Shown here in pieces: positions 32,195 through 44,426 of a DNA stretch of 64,000 bases. How positions within the stretch are numbered: position 1 is the stretch's first letter; the number at the start of each line of letters is the position of its first letter. The notes beneath the pieces were generated by a model. It saw only the letters and a list, made by a program, of their open reading frames with translations, was not told the DNA's origin and did not search any database. Both the position numbers and the translations under genes were made by a program. Source of the DNA: Tanypteryx hageni (Eukaryota; Arthropoda; Insecta; Odonata; Petaluridae); contig CM054116.1 in the NCBI GenBank assembly GCA_028673005.1, forward strand, positions 145,821,173 through 145,885,172, written 5' to 3'.

Positions 32195-32640
32195 TTTTTA
32201 TTTTCTTCATATATATAAGTATAGAGAAAGTATTGTTTTCATGAAAAAAATCTAATCTGAGATTTCAATGGAAATACATGTTTTAAGGTCCCCTGAACAC
32301 GTCAATTTTCTCGATGTCTGTCTGTATGTGATAGATTTTTGTGGGTGCTCTAACTCAAAAACTATTAATCAGGTCAATGCAAAATTTTATATTTAACATT
32401 TTTATAAAAGTTAGAAGATCTGAATAGTTTTTGGTAAAAATTGGTTGACCGGAAGTGGGTGTTTACTCTTGTCACATCCGTTATTTTGAAATATTTGATA
32501 AATGTAAAAATATACAAGAATAAAAGTTGTAGGAAATATTATTTTCTACAACCTTTGTTTGATTCATTTTTCCATATAATTCATTGTTTAAGAGATCTTA
32601 TATTTTTAGCTGCCACCACCACGCCACCTACTGAAGACTA
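32195..32640 (+). repeat. Interspersed repeat family S, copy 2
   Basis: Shares AGAGAAAGTATTGTTTTC, TTCAATGGAAATACA, AGGTCCCCTG, TGTATGTGATAG, GTGCTC(T/A)AACTCA, TTTATATTT and GG(T/C)…TGTTTACTCTTGTC with copy 3 at 43655-43965, in the same order. Copy 1 at 20860-21021 is inverted. Confidence 0.78.
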
Positions 32641-33645
32641 TTGTTAACAATTGACGCTTTGTTACGTCTTAAAAATGCTCCTTTTTCTTTTCTTAATTGT
32701 CAACCAGAAGTAAATGTTGACAATGATCCCAGAGCTAACAATATGTAATTTGCCATCTAAACATGGAGAAAGCCATGTGTTGCCCACATCAATTTATTAT
32801 TCACTTATTATGTAAAACATGCCGGTAGCATTCAAATAGTCCGTCGCAGCCCCACTTCATGGCACTCACTTGTGTGAAGTCATCCAAAGTGCTTTATTAA
32901 TAATGATTTGTGTAGACAGGCATAGAGCGCTGATTGAAATCTTCTATCCATTTACCTAATAAATTTTCCATTTTCATCATTAATGAACTCCGAGTGCAAG
33001 AAACTATGGTGGCTGTTAATGGCACTCTTGCCAGCCTTTAGTAATTTATCTTTGCTTTTCATAATTGTCAATAATTTTTAATTTACTTTCCAAACTCACT
33101 ATGTTGCATGTTTTCTTTTTGCTACTTCCATCATTATACTTGTATATTATACTTATACTTGATCTCATCGACATAAAATTTAACAGAGGGTTCAAGAATA
33201 AATGTACATTATAAATAACTCACCGGACAGAGATAATGAAATGGGTCTGCGTTAAGACTACAACTGACAAGAGTCGAACATTTCGACTGTTAAAACCCAA
33301 GTGGCCGTAGATCCTGAAACATTACAGGTGGAATAGTGGGAGGCAATATCCAATGGGAAAGAATAATGATGCTCTTGCATCCCTGCTTATAGATCAAACC
33401 CATAGTAGTGCATGTTGGGTTTTCTGCAATTTATATATAATTATATATTATATGCATTCAAACATTAAGATCCCTCTGTGCGCACCACATGTTTTTTCAT
33501 ACCTATGTAAAAAGTATTTTTTGATGTATAGCATTACTGTTTTATTATTATTTATGATACTAGGGAGATGCCCATTGAAATTCAAAGGAAAAGGTTTTTG
33601 TGAAATAAACAAGTAGGGTTGTGCATGGATTTCACGTGGTACAGA

Positions 33646-34446
33646 AGTGCTTTTCATCAAATTCTTCATAGTATAATCATACACTAATATATTTGCTATG
33701 AAATCGGAAAATTATTTTTCCTGATATTGTGGAAACCCTTCTTTTTAGATCCATTTTAAAAATGTTCATTTCATTTTGTCATTTTATATTCTCCCTACAA
33801 ATGAAATTTATTTGAAATTTGTTCAGCCAATACCTTTGAAATTATTAGTCACAGACAAATTCTAACTTTGATTTTGTGGTAGCCCTGTTTAGTCAACCCG
33901 GTTTGAATATAATAATGTTATTTATTATATACATCATATTTGGTTAAAATCCATGTCGTAAATTCTCTAGAATTACGTGTTAAAGAAATATTATTTTACT
34001 TGTTATTGTGGTAGCCCTGCTCTTTAGCTCAGCTGTTAACATCTAGATTTCATTATGGTATGCTGTACAAATCTTATATACAAAATTTAATTGAAATCCA
34101 TTCGGCCAAATCCTTCCAACTCCATAATTAGTGAAGAATTTAATTTGAAATTGTGGCACCCTTGTTTGGCTGATTCACTTTAAATATGCTATTTTGGTTT
34201 TCTATGTATGTGTACATTATAAATATTATAATTTGGTTCAAATTGATGCAGAAAAGTTGAACTTTGTAATTGTGGCACCCCTGCTGAGTTGATCCGGTCG
34301 AAATATGCCACTTTGGTCATTAATTCATGTGTGTATTCTATGTACCAATTTTTATTGAAATCGGTAATGCCAATTCTTCCCTGATATATGCGTACGGACG
34401 GACATCACGAAGATAATAGTACTTTTCAGCATTGACGAAAAGCACT
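33646..34446. repeat. TIR-flanked element built of five tandem units
   Basis: A 15-bp terminal inverted repeat (AGTGCTTTTCATCAA at 33646; its inverse with one mismatch at 34432) encloses about five diverged units of 115-145 bp. They are recognisable by (A)TTGTGG(T/C)A(G/C)CCCT followed by (T)CA.C.CGGTT(T)GAATAT and an AATT.ATTGAAATC block, starting near 33725, 33875, 34008, 34152 and 34268. No coding frame is seen. It looks like a MITE whose interior is a minisatellite. Confidence 0.65.
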
Positions 34447-35380
34447 AAAAATGAACATTTATATACCTTGACTTTCTTTGGATGGCAAGAAAACAAATAT
34501 TTGTTCTTTAGGCGTTCGTTGTTTCAAGTTTTGAACTCCTACAATGATTCTAAGTACCTAATTTTAATATGCAAATGATTAATATTCTACATTCAAATGT
34601 ACTTCTAGTAAATACCGCAACGAATGTTGTTTGCATTGGTTGCTATGAAAAGAATTTCTCTCCTCTCTCTCATACTAATTGTGAGAGCAATCAAAGCACC
34701 CTTTTACCAATAAGGATTTAAATAACAATAGGTTTTCGAGGTTTAACAACGTAATGGGTTGGCATGAAAACATCCCATTAAAATGGCAAGATTTCCACAA
34801 AATATGTGAATTAAATGTTTAACATGAGGAATTTCGAACTGTAAGCAGGAAAACATGAACAAAATAAGAAACTTAATAGTTTTTTATTTAAAATGGGCTA
34901 GATCTGAAGATCATAGGTTAGTTCTTTCTAATTTAGATCTCAAAAAGAATTAAAGCCTGAAAGTCAAAAATTCGATTTTTACATGTTATCATATGGGAAA
35001 TGGAGGCCTACCTTGGAGTCAAACCTAGGACTTTTTTCGCGATTTATTTTTGTCATAATCTTAAAATATGTGAATCAATCATTCTTGCCAAATATAAAAA
35101 ATGAATCTCATCCCATTATCGAGTTATTCGCATTTTTATAGTGACAAAGGAAGCCAGAAAGGGACAGAAGTAGCCTTTTATTATTGTTAAAGAGATGTTA
35201 ATATGGTAAATTAACAGTAATAATGTAATTGTTGAAAATTATAGATTAAAAAAATAAATCATCAAAAACATTCTTTACAATCCAATGATGCCAAAGAAAC
35301 ATGAATCATTTCTATTTCCATTTTTCAATAGAGAACTCATTGATTCCTTTTTAGTGAAATGTGCACTTAAACAGAATATG
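34447..35380. other. Unassigned AT-rich sequence
   Basis: No frame, RNA gene or clear repeat is seen. It lies downstream of the host gene's polyadenylation signal. Confidence 0.4.
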
Positions 35381-35386
35381 AATTTT

Positions 35387-35392
35387 TTTATT
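35387..35392 (-). promoter_or_regulatory. Polyadenylation signal AATAAA of NHR gene
   Basis: On the minus strand AATAAA lies 58 bases after the TGA of the last NHR exon. Position and sequence suit the 3' end of the host gene; AT-rich surroundings make chance possible. Confidence 0.5.
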
Positions 35393-35449
35393 CCATTAAT
35401 CATATGACCATTATTTGCCATACATTTATAAAATGGAGGAATCAGTATT

Positions 35450-35605
35450 TCATTCAACAATTGTTATGTTAGATCCTCCTAAAAATAGGTCAATGAAGGC
35501 ATAGAATCTTCCATGTAGGCCATGGGCAGCAGGTCCAAGGTTCCTGCCATTGTGGTGGAAGTGAAGGGTCTCTCCATGCAACGACACTCCATACCTGTCT
35601 CCACT
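35450..35605 (-). CDS. NHR-domain host gene, last coding exon
   Basis: Acceptor TTTTTTAG precedes the exon on the minus strand. It encodes SGDRYGVSLHGETLHFHHNG, followed by the RNLGPAAHGL and FYAFIDLF blocks, then TGA at 35450-35452. These match the second half of a Neuralized homology repeat (family pattern GDRVGV…LHF.VNG.D.GPAA…VYAV.DLYG). Phase 0 start fits exon 2, which ends on a complete codon. In Neuralized-family proteins the NHR binds substrates for ubiquitin ligation. No RING or SOCS box follows, so this is an NHR-only or NHR-terminal member; which one cannot be decided. Confidence 0.75.
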   Translation of the reverse strand, partial: SGDRYGVSLHGETLHFHHNGRNLGPAAHGLHGRFYAFIDLFLGGSNITIVE

Positions 35606-36795
35606 CTAAAAAACATGACACATATTTACTTATATATCAACAGAAGCAAGAAATTCTTCCCTTAATAACTCACAAAGTATTTTTAGGTAATATATTGTTT
35701 CAAAAGAAAATTAAGACAGTCTTACCACCAAAACTGTTTTTCGAATTACACATTAAAATACATAAAATAATATTACAATTTACCTGGATTTGAAAAATTA
35801 ATTGCTAACTGTTTAAGAGCTGCCTATTACACATCACAAACTAAACAAATTTCATCTTAGCACAAATATAGTGCTATCATTTTTATTACCAGCAATCATA
35901 TCATAATTCATTAATCTAACATTTATGCAGACATATGATTAATGTGATATAGCCTAACAGAGGTGAGTTTCCATCATAATTGAAATGGGTACACTGCAGT
36001 AGACTGTATGATGCTGCCTGCCAATTTTAATATTTTTGTTTCTAAAAAGATAGCATCTTTGAATAATTAAAAAATGCAATTTGGTGCTTTGATTTAAATG
36101 CTAATTAATAGGATTTATTGTACTTATACAAATATTTTAAATTCTGGTATTTACACAGAAATGCAGTGCTTTCAGGACAAATTAGACGTTTATCCCGAGC
36201 AAAGCTCATGAAAAAGATATTAACTTAATTATGATCAGAATAACTGGTTTTGTTTTGTTTTCAGTCTATAAATATGGTTGTTGGATTATGTTTTGATAAA
36301 ATTTTATATTTTTAATATTTATTAAAACAAATAAGAATTTCTTGTGATTTAACACACTCATACTTTATTGAATATTAACCCTTAATTTCTTGACAGTGTC
36401 AATATGATCCCAAGAATGTTTTCCAATTTATAACAAAAGAATGAAGATGCTGACATCTGTAATACTGTAATTACTCACCTTACTGATTATGTTGTATCTT
36501 TCTTCATTGATTTGTAATTGATAGATTTGCTAATCATAATTATCAGCATCTTACACAACTATTTCTGTCACAGTGTTATGCAAGTTGCTATGTATTTTTT
36601 AACAAATCATGTAGTATAGTCTCAAGTAACATATAATCATGGTGATTTGCTTAGAACACTATTATTATTAACTGTTGTTATTTTTCAAATTAAAACAAAT
36701 GAAAAAATCAGTACAACATGCACTAAACAAAATTCTATGTCTATATCCTAATATTCCATACAATGTCACTGCTTACACAAATATAATTAGATATA
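35606..36795. other. Intron sequence, nothing identified
   Basis: First part of the 4.85-kb last intron of the NHR gene (35606-40455 on the minus strand). AT-rich, without recognisable elements. Confidence 0.5.
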
Positions 36796-37701
36796 CAGTT
36801 AAATGTCAGTATAACAAAGTTGTGCGGATGACCAAAATATATTCGTTACAATGAAATTTCATTAAAATGAAATGCAATTTTAGAAATTCAGAGGAAGCAC
36901 AATATATCCTCCCCCTGACACTAGTGCCAAAAACAGTAACTGAGAGCTGCATAGTGATTAAGTCGTCATTGCAATCATAGTAGGAAGAGGAACTTGTAAA
37001 AATTTAGAAATAGTATGAGTAATATATTGATATAAAGTGAAGATGCAACTATAACAACCCAACCCATCCATCCATCTTAACAGATTTTATTGGAATAATA
37101 AGGAAAAGTTTTTTGATGTACAAACAGTGTTTATTCCTATGAGAACATATTACTGTAGGATGTTGTTTCGTATTTGGCCATAGTCATTTGCGGTGCCACA
37201 GTCAAGGGTGCGTAATATATTGCACTTTAGCCAAAATGTCAGAATGTTGGTTACATATAACAAAATAATTATAAAGAAAGAAACTATGAATTAATGTTTA
37301 CTTCTTTAAATAGTCCGTAATTTTTTTCTGAATGGCCCAATAGAGCTGGGAAAATCCTGCCTAGTCAGATAATTGTCCAATACACTTGCCTGGACTGAGA
37401 TTTCAGCGAGCTTAAATCATTGAAGCATTGCCAGATGCTAAAAATCAAACCCAGTAAAGATCAAAAAGTGTACATTATATTGTTTAAGGAATTTCATTTT
37501 ACTAACTTCATTATAATGATTGCATTTTTTGTACTGGGATGAATTTTTATTGCGCTAAACCGATATTTTTGTTACAATGATATTCATTAAAATGAAACAT
37601 TTTTACATAATGTTACATAAGAAATTGGCAAGGGATGGAAAATAATTTCGTTTTACTGAATATTTCATTACTCGGACATTCGTTACACAGACATTTTACT
37701 G
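36796..37701. mobile_element. Tigger-like MITE (non-autonomous), 906 bp
   Basis: TA is followed by CAGTTAAATGTCAGTATAAC at 36796. The right end, read inverted, is CAGTAAAATGTCTGTGTAAC, ending at 37701 and followed by TA. Phrases such as TTCGTTACAATGAAATTTCA recur inverted near the other end. No transposase remains. It lies in the last intron of the NHR gene. Confidence 0.7.
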
Positions 37702-38586
37702 TACATGGAAAATATTTTCATGCGCTAGATTGTTTGTATCTCTCTTAATTTTAGTGAATGAGTTGCTCTTTACTTCAACCACTAATCTTGAACAGCTAAT
37801 TTTTTGGAATACACGAAGTTAATTTTTCTTGTTAAATTACCCCACTTATTAACAAAATCTTGATCATTTTATTATGTGCAACCAAATGAATATGTTGAAG
37901 AAAAAAAATCCATGTTGAGTAAAAAAATGTTGGTGAATGTAGAAAAAAGCTCAGGGTGTGAAGCATTGGTGCACTCAGAGGATGTATTGTGGGTATGACT
38001 CCCAAAAATATAAATTGTATGAATGTATGTTTGTGAAAATACTATAGGGACATCTGGCAATAGGTACTCATTTGTCAGTTTGGGAAAACCATTTCACATT
38101 GGATGAGATCGGAAGAAGACACAAGAGGCTTTCTCTGACTTTTGCATAAATGGAGTATGGCAGCTGATCATATCATATGACCCAAGGTGCATAGAGATTA
38201 TTGATTTTGGTCAAGGTTAATGACAAAATGCAATAAACAGATTATATTGTTATGTACCGTACCTATGCCTTTGGACCCCGCAGCAGCCAAGTATGAGACC
38301 TTACAATAATGAGGAACCAGAGAAAGCCAAAAGTAAGGAATCCCTGATCAATTGTGGCCATCTCATCTGTTTTGGATCATTGGAGCTAAAATATATTAAG
38401 CGTGAAATTGGTAAACCAAATTTTAAAATCATGAAGCAAAATTTCATGGAAAAATTGGTGGTAAAAAATTGACACTTATTGATAACAACTCATTCTGGTC
38501 GAATTTAAAATTTTTGCAAAATCGATGCTTATCAACATTTATCGATTCAAATCAAATCCTACCAAGCCTATACTAAATGTAAATTA
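37702..38586. other. Intron sequence, nothing identified
   Basis: No gene or clear repeat is seen between the two DNA transposons. Confidence 0.45.
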
Positions 38587-39885
38587 CCGTATTTTTCGAT
38601 AGATAACGCGTACCTAATGTATAACGCGCACCTCGATATTTACATCGTTCAATATAATGTATACATAACGCGCAGACGAAAGTTTTGATACTTAGATATG
38701 TTGGTACTTTTGCGTTGGGTTAGGTTCCTGTTATTGTCGTTACAAAACAACAGCATATTAACGCAGATTCAGTATTGCAGATTCTTTGATCAAATTAATA
38801 ACAATATTAGTTTTCGTTTAGACTAAATTTCCTTCAACTGCCAAAACTACTAACGCCTCCAGCGCCTGAATAACGTACTTCGTAGTCACAACATCTATAC
38901 GTGTATTACAAATACGTAGGAACATTGTAGTCTGCCCCACTAGGTTGGGTTAGTTAGTTATTTTCGTAAAAAAAATTTCAACAAAAAATTTATTTAAAAA
39001 TCCAATATACCAAGAAAATTAACAAAAAACTAAGTTTTATAAAATACATGATGCTATGACAACGCAGTCCATAATTCGGTCGCTAGAGGCATTTCTAGTT
39101 CTCAGTTCTGACTAGAAAAAGCGGTGTTCCGTCTTTTATTGTTTTATTAAAGCACAAGGTAATGCAACGGTGTCCGAAGATAACGATATTCTAAATGATG
39201 ATGTATCTTCTGAAATCGAGGTCCAAGATGTACCGAAAGAAATCTTCAACGCAATTGACACTTTCATGATCGAGTCTGGTGACGAATTTTATGGATTTGA
39301 ATAATTTAATGTAATTATCTTTAATAAATAGTTTTACCTTATTCCAGAGTTTTATCATTACATGTGATTTAACTTACAAAAATTGTTGAGTTTCCCATTG
39401 ATACCTAAGTCCCGGTCTTTTTGTTAATTGTCGTATTTAGAGCTTGACTGCTTTATAATAAAGCATTTCATGAATTCGTTCATTTAATATGAAAATATAT
39501 GTAGTCTTTTACTATTTAAACTTTTAATTACAATTTGGCTAAAATTCGAAACTTAAGTAAATACGGCTAACTTGACATATGTTATTTTCGAACATTTTAA
39601 AAATCTACTTTCAGATTGTAGTGAAATATGTTTAAACTCAAAAATAATATATTCTTAATTTACGAAAATCCTATTTTAAATACTTGTGTAGGCTGAGAAA
39701 ATGAGACAAATGATTATGAATTAATCGTCAAGATGGATAAAAGCGTAATAATGCCATAACTCGTAAACTTATATTCGCTTTTAAAGTTTTCAATTTTTTC
39801 TTATGTATACCGCTCATGTCCATTTTTGCCGAATTTTAGATTTTTTTGTATAGATAACGCGCGCGTTATCTATCGAAAAATACGG
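38587..39885 (+). mobile_element. pogo-like DNA transposon, internally deleted
   Basis: A perfect 24-bp terminal inverted repeat (starting CCGTATTTTTCGATAGATAA and continuing CGCG) bounds a 1299-bp element flanked by TA on both sides. The only coding remnant is a plus-strand tail at 39162-39304 reading …DVPKEIFNAIDTFMIESGDE then FYGFE and a stop. That is an acidic C-terminus of the kind seen in pogo/Tigger transposases. Subterminal GCGCACCT/ATAACGCGC motifs repeat at the left end. The catalytic core is missing. Confidence 0.85.
39162..39304 (+). pseudogene. pogo-like transposase, acidic C-terminal tail only
   Basis: An open frame to the TAA at 39302 encodes NATVSEDNDILNDDVSSEIE and an acidic continuation ending in FYGFE. 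Its position inside TIR-bounded pogo-like DNA and the acidic tail suggest the last exon of a transposase. No DDE residues remain. Confidence 0.6.
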
Positions 39886-40455
39886 TATTTAATTAAATTA
39901 AGCTTTTGATCAACCATGTCAAAGGTCTTGACAAGCTTGACACATCAAGTTGGAAGGGTACTTCAAAAGATTGTATGATATGTTTAAGAATATCAGAGAG
40001 ATTGGTAATGATGCATATAAATATAAGAATGGGTGAAGGAAGAGCCATTTTTGGATAATTTTTCTTAAACCACAGAATGGGTCTTAACTAAAAAGAAATG
40101 TCTATAACTTTTAATGAGGTTTTGTCATCATTCTTAATGATGGAGATGATGTTGCCCATTTTCCACTGGAGTGGAAAAACTCCAGCAGAGAAAGAGCATT
40201 TAAATTGAATGTAGAAACTGTAATCTATGAAATGCAATTTTATTATGATGACCAGTTATCTTTGTTTTGTGAATGAGAGGAAAACTATGGACTGCACAAA
40301 CACTTTCAAAACAAAATATATGAAATTTTAGAAATTTCCTGACAAATATACCTTTTGCCTTAAGCCAAATTTAAGATTTGTTGCTCCTTTATATGTATCC
40401 TATTATTTGCCATAACTACCTGCAGTGTCATATAATTATTAATGTATAGACTAAC

Positions 40456-40552
40456 CTGGACTTCCAGTTTCCTTTCAGGGTAAGGCTTGGAGATGACCAT
40501 TTCATCTTGAATGATCCTTTTTTCCAAAACATCCCAAGCCCATGTTCCTGAC
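40456..40552 (-). CDS. NHR-domain host gene, internal exon
   Basis: A 97-bp exon on the minus strand with acceptor TTTTCAAG and donor CAG|GTTAGT. It encodes (R)SGTWAWDVLEKRI, then DEMVISKPYPERKLEVQ. SGTW following an Arg is the central NHR motif. It joins in phase: exon 1 ends CGC TTG AG, and G TCA completes Arg-Ser; it ends on a full codon and exon 3 begins with one. This agreement of three splice junctions with the NHR motif order is strong evidence for a real gene. Confidence 0.78.
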
Positions 40553-41370
40553 CTTGAAAAGCATCATGAATCAAAATTCCACATTTTGCTTTCACAAATC
40601 AAAGAACTCCATCACCAAAGATATAACACCATGAAAAGTCTGAACAGAATAATATTTTCATTATTTCAGTAAATGACCACCTAAAATGATAATAATCAGC
40701 ATCATTCAATAAGATTAGAAATATCTGATAATTAGGGATTTTTAATTTTTCTATTAGTCAAGTTTAGAATTACACTAATACAATATACCACCATACATAA
40801 CCTGAAAATTCTAAGATAGATGTAAACTTAAAATGACATTGACGTAAATCAAACTTGGAAAGAATTTATTCTTTAAAAATATCTACAAGCAGAAAGTTTC
40901 TATTTAGGATGAAAAGGAAGGAAGAGAAAGCATGATAGACATGATAATGAAGGAGTGACCAATAGCATAAGTATGAAAGATGCATACACAGACTATATCT
41001 GGCCTTGATAGAGGGATGGTTAAGTATCTGGATCAATGATTTCAGATTCGAATCCTGCCCATGGTATGATCATTTATGCTTATCAATAAAAATCTATTAT
41101 AACAAATGCGCAGCAGGAGTGCATCCAATCAACACCCTTCCCACCAGCAAACTAGCATGACCAGTACCTGTGATGCTCTGATTCTTCCTAGCTTGCCAAT
41201 AAATTTTGACATGGCTGTAACTGACATTACAGAGATAACTGAAATCTCATTCTGAAAAGCCAAGGACTTATTTTATAATTAAAAAATGTGATGTGGCCAC
41301 CACATGACTTTCTCCATAACTGTAACATTTCTAAAAATTCCAAATAGGTCAAATGATGGCTTAACTAGTG
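40553..41370. other. Intron sequence with tRNA-like SINE head
   Basis: Start of the ~15-kb intron of the NHR gene. At about 41003-41060 GGGATGGTTAAGTATCTG and GATTCGAATCC form Pol III A- and B-box-like signals of a tRNA-derived SINE. Otherwise nothing clear is seen. Confidence 0.45.
41003..41060 (+). repeat. tRNA-like SINE head
   Basis: An A-box-like AGGGATGGTTAAGTATCTGG is followed 30 bases later by a near-perfect B box (GATTCGAATCC). Acceptor pairing was not found. Confidence 0.5.
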
Positions 41371-41374
41371 AAAA

Positions 41375-43476
41375 AATACAAACCAGGAGCACCACTAGTG
41401 GAGCATTTAAAGTCAGTGCCGACATTTCACTATTAAGTGAGCTTAATTAAAGTGAAAACTGGCCTACAGGTGCTTGTGTGAGAAAGTTTTTCTTTCCTAA
41501 GCAAAGTCCCTCTCTTATTAGTGACTACAACTCAAGAATCAAGCCACAATGGTCGCTACAGTGCGAATTGCAGTCCAACGTTCAGCCGATCCACATAGGG
41601 CATGAGAAGCCTTCTACTCTCGGAAATCCAATCAAGAGTAACTCAGAGATGGTCACCCGTGGCCAAACTGGGGCCACAAAACCAAAAGTTAAATGACTAG
41701 ACGATGCAAGGGCAGTGTCTATGAAAATCTCAAATAACAGTGCTTCTCTGTATTCAAATTCGCTAAAAAATAAGCACCGTCTATCGGTACTCCATTGCAA
41801 TGTTCAGTGTATCAGAAATAAGTTGCTGGAACTTGAAATCCTTACTGACTCCTATAAACCTGATATTTTTTGTATTTGTGAGCATTGGCTCACTACTGAT
41901 GAGTGCATTGCCCTTAATCTTCCAGGTTATAGTGTTGCAGACATATTTTGTCGTTCTAAACTAAAAAACGGTGGAGTTTTGATTCTAGTTAAAGATAGTT
42001 TAGCATTAGATGGTCCTGAAATTCATTTTAAACACCTTATTGAGGATCATGAATTCGAGTGTGCTCTTGCAAGTGTAGTATTTAATGATGTCTCAGTAAT
42101 GATTATCAGCCTTTATCGCTCACCTGCTGGTAATTTTCAGCTCTTCATCGAAAAATTTGGTAGTCTTCTAGATCTTATTCATAATTCTACACAATACCCA
42201 TGCCTAATTATTACAGGTGGTTTCAACTGTAACTTATTATGTAACAGCTATAAGAGCATGGACTTTTTTAATCTTCTAAACTCTTTTAATCTTTCCATTA
42301 ACACATTTGAGCCTACACGAGTTACTAATTACTCAAAATCACTTCTTGATAATATAATTTCTAATTTTGATTCCAATCAGATAATTACTACAGTAATTAA
42401 GTCAGACATCTCAGACCACTTCCCCATCTTATCCTCTTTTTATATTCAGTCTGTCCCACCAGCACTTGCATATCATTACAGATCCTTCTCTGAGTCCAAT
42501 GTTGCTCATTTCTCATCTATGCTTGAAGTTTAAGAATGGCTTGATGTATACTCTGCAGGTGACTTTGACAACAGATTCAGCCTTTTTCATAAAAAATTTC
42601 TCTATTTTTTAATAGGTATTACTTTTCCAGTGGTAAAAAATAGTCATTAAAAGTAGCAGAAACAAAACCTGTGTCACTAACGAAATTCGATTGCTCTCTT
42701 CATACCTCAAGGATTTAGCTATCTTTTGTAAATCTAGTGTGAACAATGCATTAAAAGCTGCTTACAATGTCTTAAAAAGGCATTACCGTCATCTACTTAA
42801 TACCCCAAAAAGCTCATATAATAACCAAAAATAAATCTCAAGAAATCTGGAAAATTATTAACAACTCTAAACTTCACAATCCAAACAACTCCTTACTTAA
42901 AATTAAGAATCACTCAAGTACCATTATTTCTGACTGATCTCTATTAGCTTATACTTTTAATGATCATTTTACTCATCTACACTCATGTCCACAACCTTCA
43001 GATCCAGCATGTTATCTAAATATTCCAAACTTTTCTGTCTTTATATCTCGCACCTTGCCTTGAAACTGAACTTAAACACATCATACATAATTTAGGGGCA
43101 AAATTTAGTTCTGGTAATTGATGAAATACCGAACTTTCTTATTTCTCACTGTTTCAAATCACCTCTTCTGTTTCTTATAAATGATTCTCTGCAATTAGGG
43201 GTTTTTCCTTCAATACTTAAAAAGTCTAAAGTTGTCCCATTATATAAGAAAAAAGGAAGTGCTCAAGATATTAACTCTTATCAGCTTATTTCAATGCAAA
43301 ATCAGTTGGCAAAAATTTTTGAGAAAGTTTTACAAACGTTTAATTTCTTATCTCAAATCTTTCAAACTTTTAGCTCCCTGCCCAAATGGCTTCTGGCAAA
43401 ACAATTCAATGACAACTGCCTCCTATGAAACAATCAATACGATACATGCTGCTCTAGACAGCAAAATGGAATCTGT
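41375..43476 (+). mobile_element. LINE copy C (same family as A/B), truncated at both ends
   Basis: Starts within ORF1 (SGAFKVSADISLLSELN…NWPTGACV), keeps the TGA-CTAG junction at 41694 and the whole endonuclease, then a frame-broken RT N-terminal half. It stops abruptly at about 43476, before the FADD box, against unrelated sequence GGGTTGCCAACTCGTGAGG. It is therefore 5'- and 3'-incomplete. It lies in the large intron of the NHR gene on the strand opposite the gene. Confidence 0.85.
41478..41696 (+). pseudogene. LINE C ORF1 C-terminal end
   Basis: The frame encodes RKFFFPKQSPSLISDYNSRI and ends VTRGQTGATKPKVK, TGA, with CTAGAC following. It is the C-terminal part of ORF1; the segment just upstream (NWPTGACV) is cut off by TAA at about 41446. 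The frame is the same as that of ORF2. Confidence 0.8.
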
Positions 43477-43480
43477 TTAG
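41697..43480 (+). pseudogene. LINE C ORF2: endonuclease and RT N-terminus
   Basis: In frame after the ORF1 stop, LDDARAVSMKISNNS leads to LSVLHCNVQCIRNKL, CICEHWL, ISLYRSPAGNF, ITGGFNCNL and SDHFPILSSF, a full APE endonuclease up to TAA 42531. The RT follows in broken frames: SKVVPLYKKKGSAQD at about 43220, then SYQLISM, EKVLQTF and NGFWQNNSMTTASYETI near 43460. The catalytic FADD region is lost. Confidence 0.82.
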
Positions 43481-43654
43481 GGTTGCCAACTCGTGAGGAG
43501 TTGATTCCGGGAGATTTTCGCTCCATGAGTAGGAAATTTTGAGGGAATCCGGGAGAAGTTACTCAAAGGTAAAAAACTCTTAAGCTAACCATGAAACTTG
43601 TATACTTATATTGATGAGAAAACATAACGAATAGTTAATCTTAATTTTATCTTT

Positions 43655-43965
43655 TACTTTCTCCATATACGTAGTGCAGAGAAAGTATTGTTTTCGTAAA
43701 AATATCGAGTTCCAGATTTGAACGGAAATACACGGTCCCCTGGACGTGTTTAGACTATTTTCTCAATGATGTCAGTGTGTATATGTGTGATAGTTTTTTT
43801 CTGAGTGCTCAAACTCATAAAATTATGGTCAGAGCAACACAAAAATTTATATTTGTAATTTTTATTACAAGTTTTGGCTGAAATCGGTTAACGGGCATTG
43901 GATGTTTACTCTTGTCATTGTTTCGTTTTCGGCAAATAACTATTGAAAAATCTTCCTTAATATAG
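43655..43965 (+). repeat. Interspersed repeat family S, copy 3
   Basis: Same blocks as copy 2 at 32195 (CTTTCTCCATATACGTAGTG, AGAGAAAGTATTGTTTTCGT, GGAAATACACGGTCCCCTGG, TTGGATGTTTACTCTTGTC). It has no coding frame. Confidence 0.78.
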
Positions 43966-44400
43966 ATGTTATTTATTATAAACGTTATATAAAATATTAT
44001 TCTCTAAAATTTTTGTATTTAACAAATTTTTGTAGAACATATTATTTAGAAGATTTTTTTTGTAATTTTCGAATAAACAGGGTAACACGTTGGGGAAATA
44101 AGATATAACAGAATTTAATGGGAAAGGAAAGGGTTCAGCATTTAGCATTTGAAAATAATTTACAATAATCGTACGAATTTGGCACTTGAAACATAGGACG
44201 CATGAAGCAATGGTATTTCACTTTCCTATCATTGATTTTTTAATCCGTTTCAGTTCTTGTTACAAATTCATTTTGAATGCGGAAATTCGACGTTATTTTT
44301 TGTAACAAATTTTGTTCGTCATGATGAATTAGAATTAGAATTGTGTCGTCGATGCCCGGTAGATCTACTGGACACTGAAATCGTCGATAGACATGGGGCT
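43966..44400. other. Unassigned AT-rich sequence
   Basis: Between repeat S and the next Gypsy element no LTR-like terminus was identified, so the Gypsy 5' LTR is missing or too diverged to see. Confidence 0.4.
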
Positions 44401-44426
44401 TGCTATGACCCGAAGTCACAGCTGCT

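Noticed and set aside
35275..35460. 61-codon minus-strand frame overlapping the NHR gene 3' end
   Set aside because: It starts at an ATG overlapping the NHR stop and runs through the 3' UTR and polyadenylation signal; no domain is visible.
43477..43600. hAT-type terminus GGGTTGCCAACTCGTGAGG beginning where LINE C ends
   Set aside because: Similar phrases occur at hAT ends, but no opposite terminus or 8-bp duplication was found.
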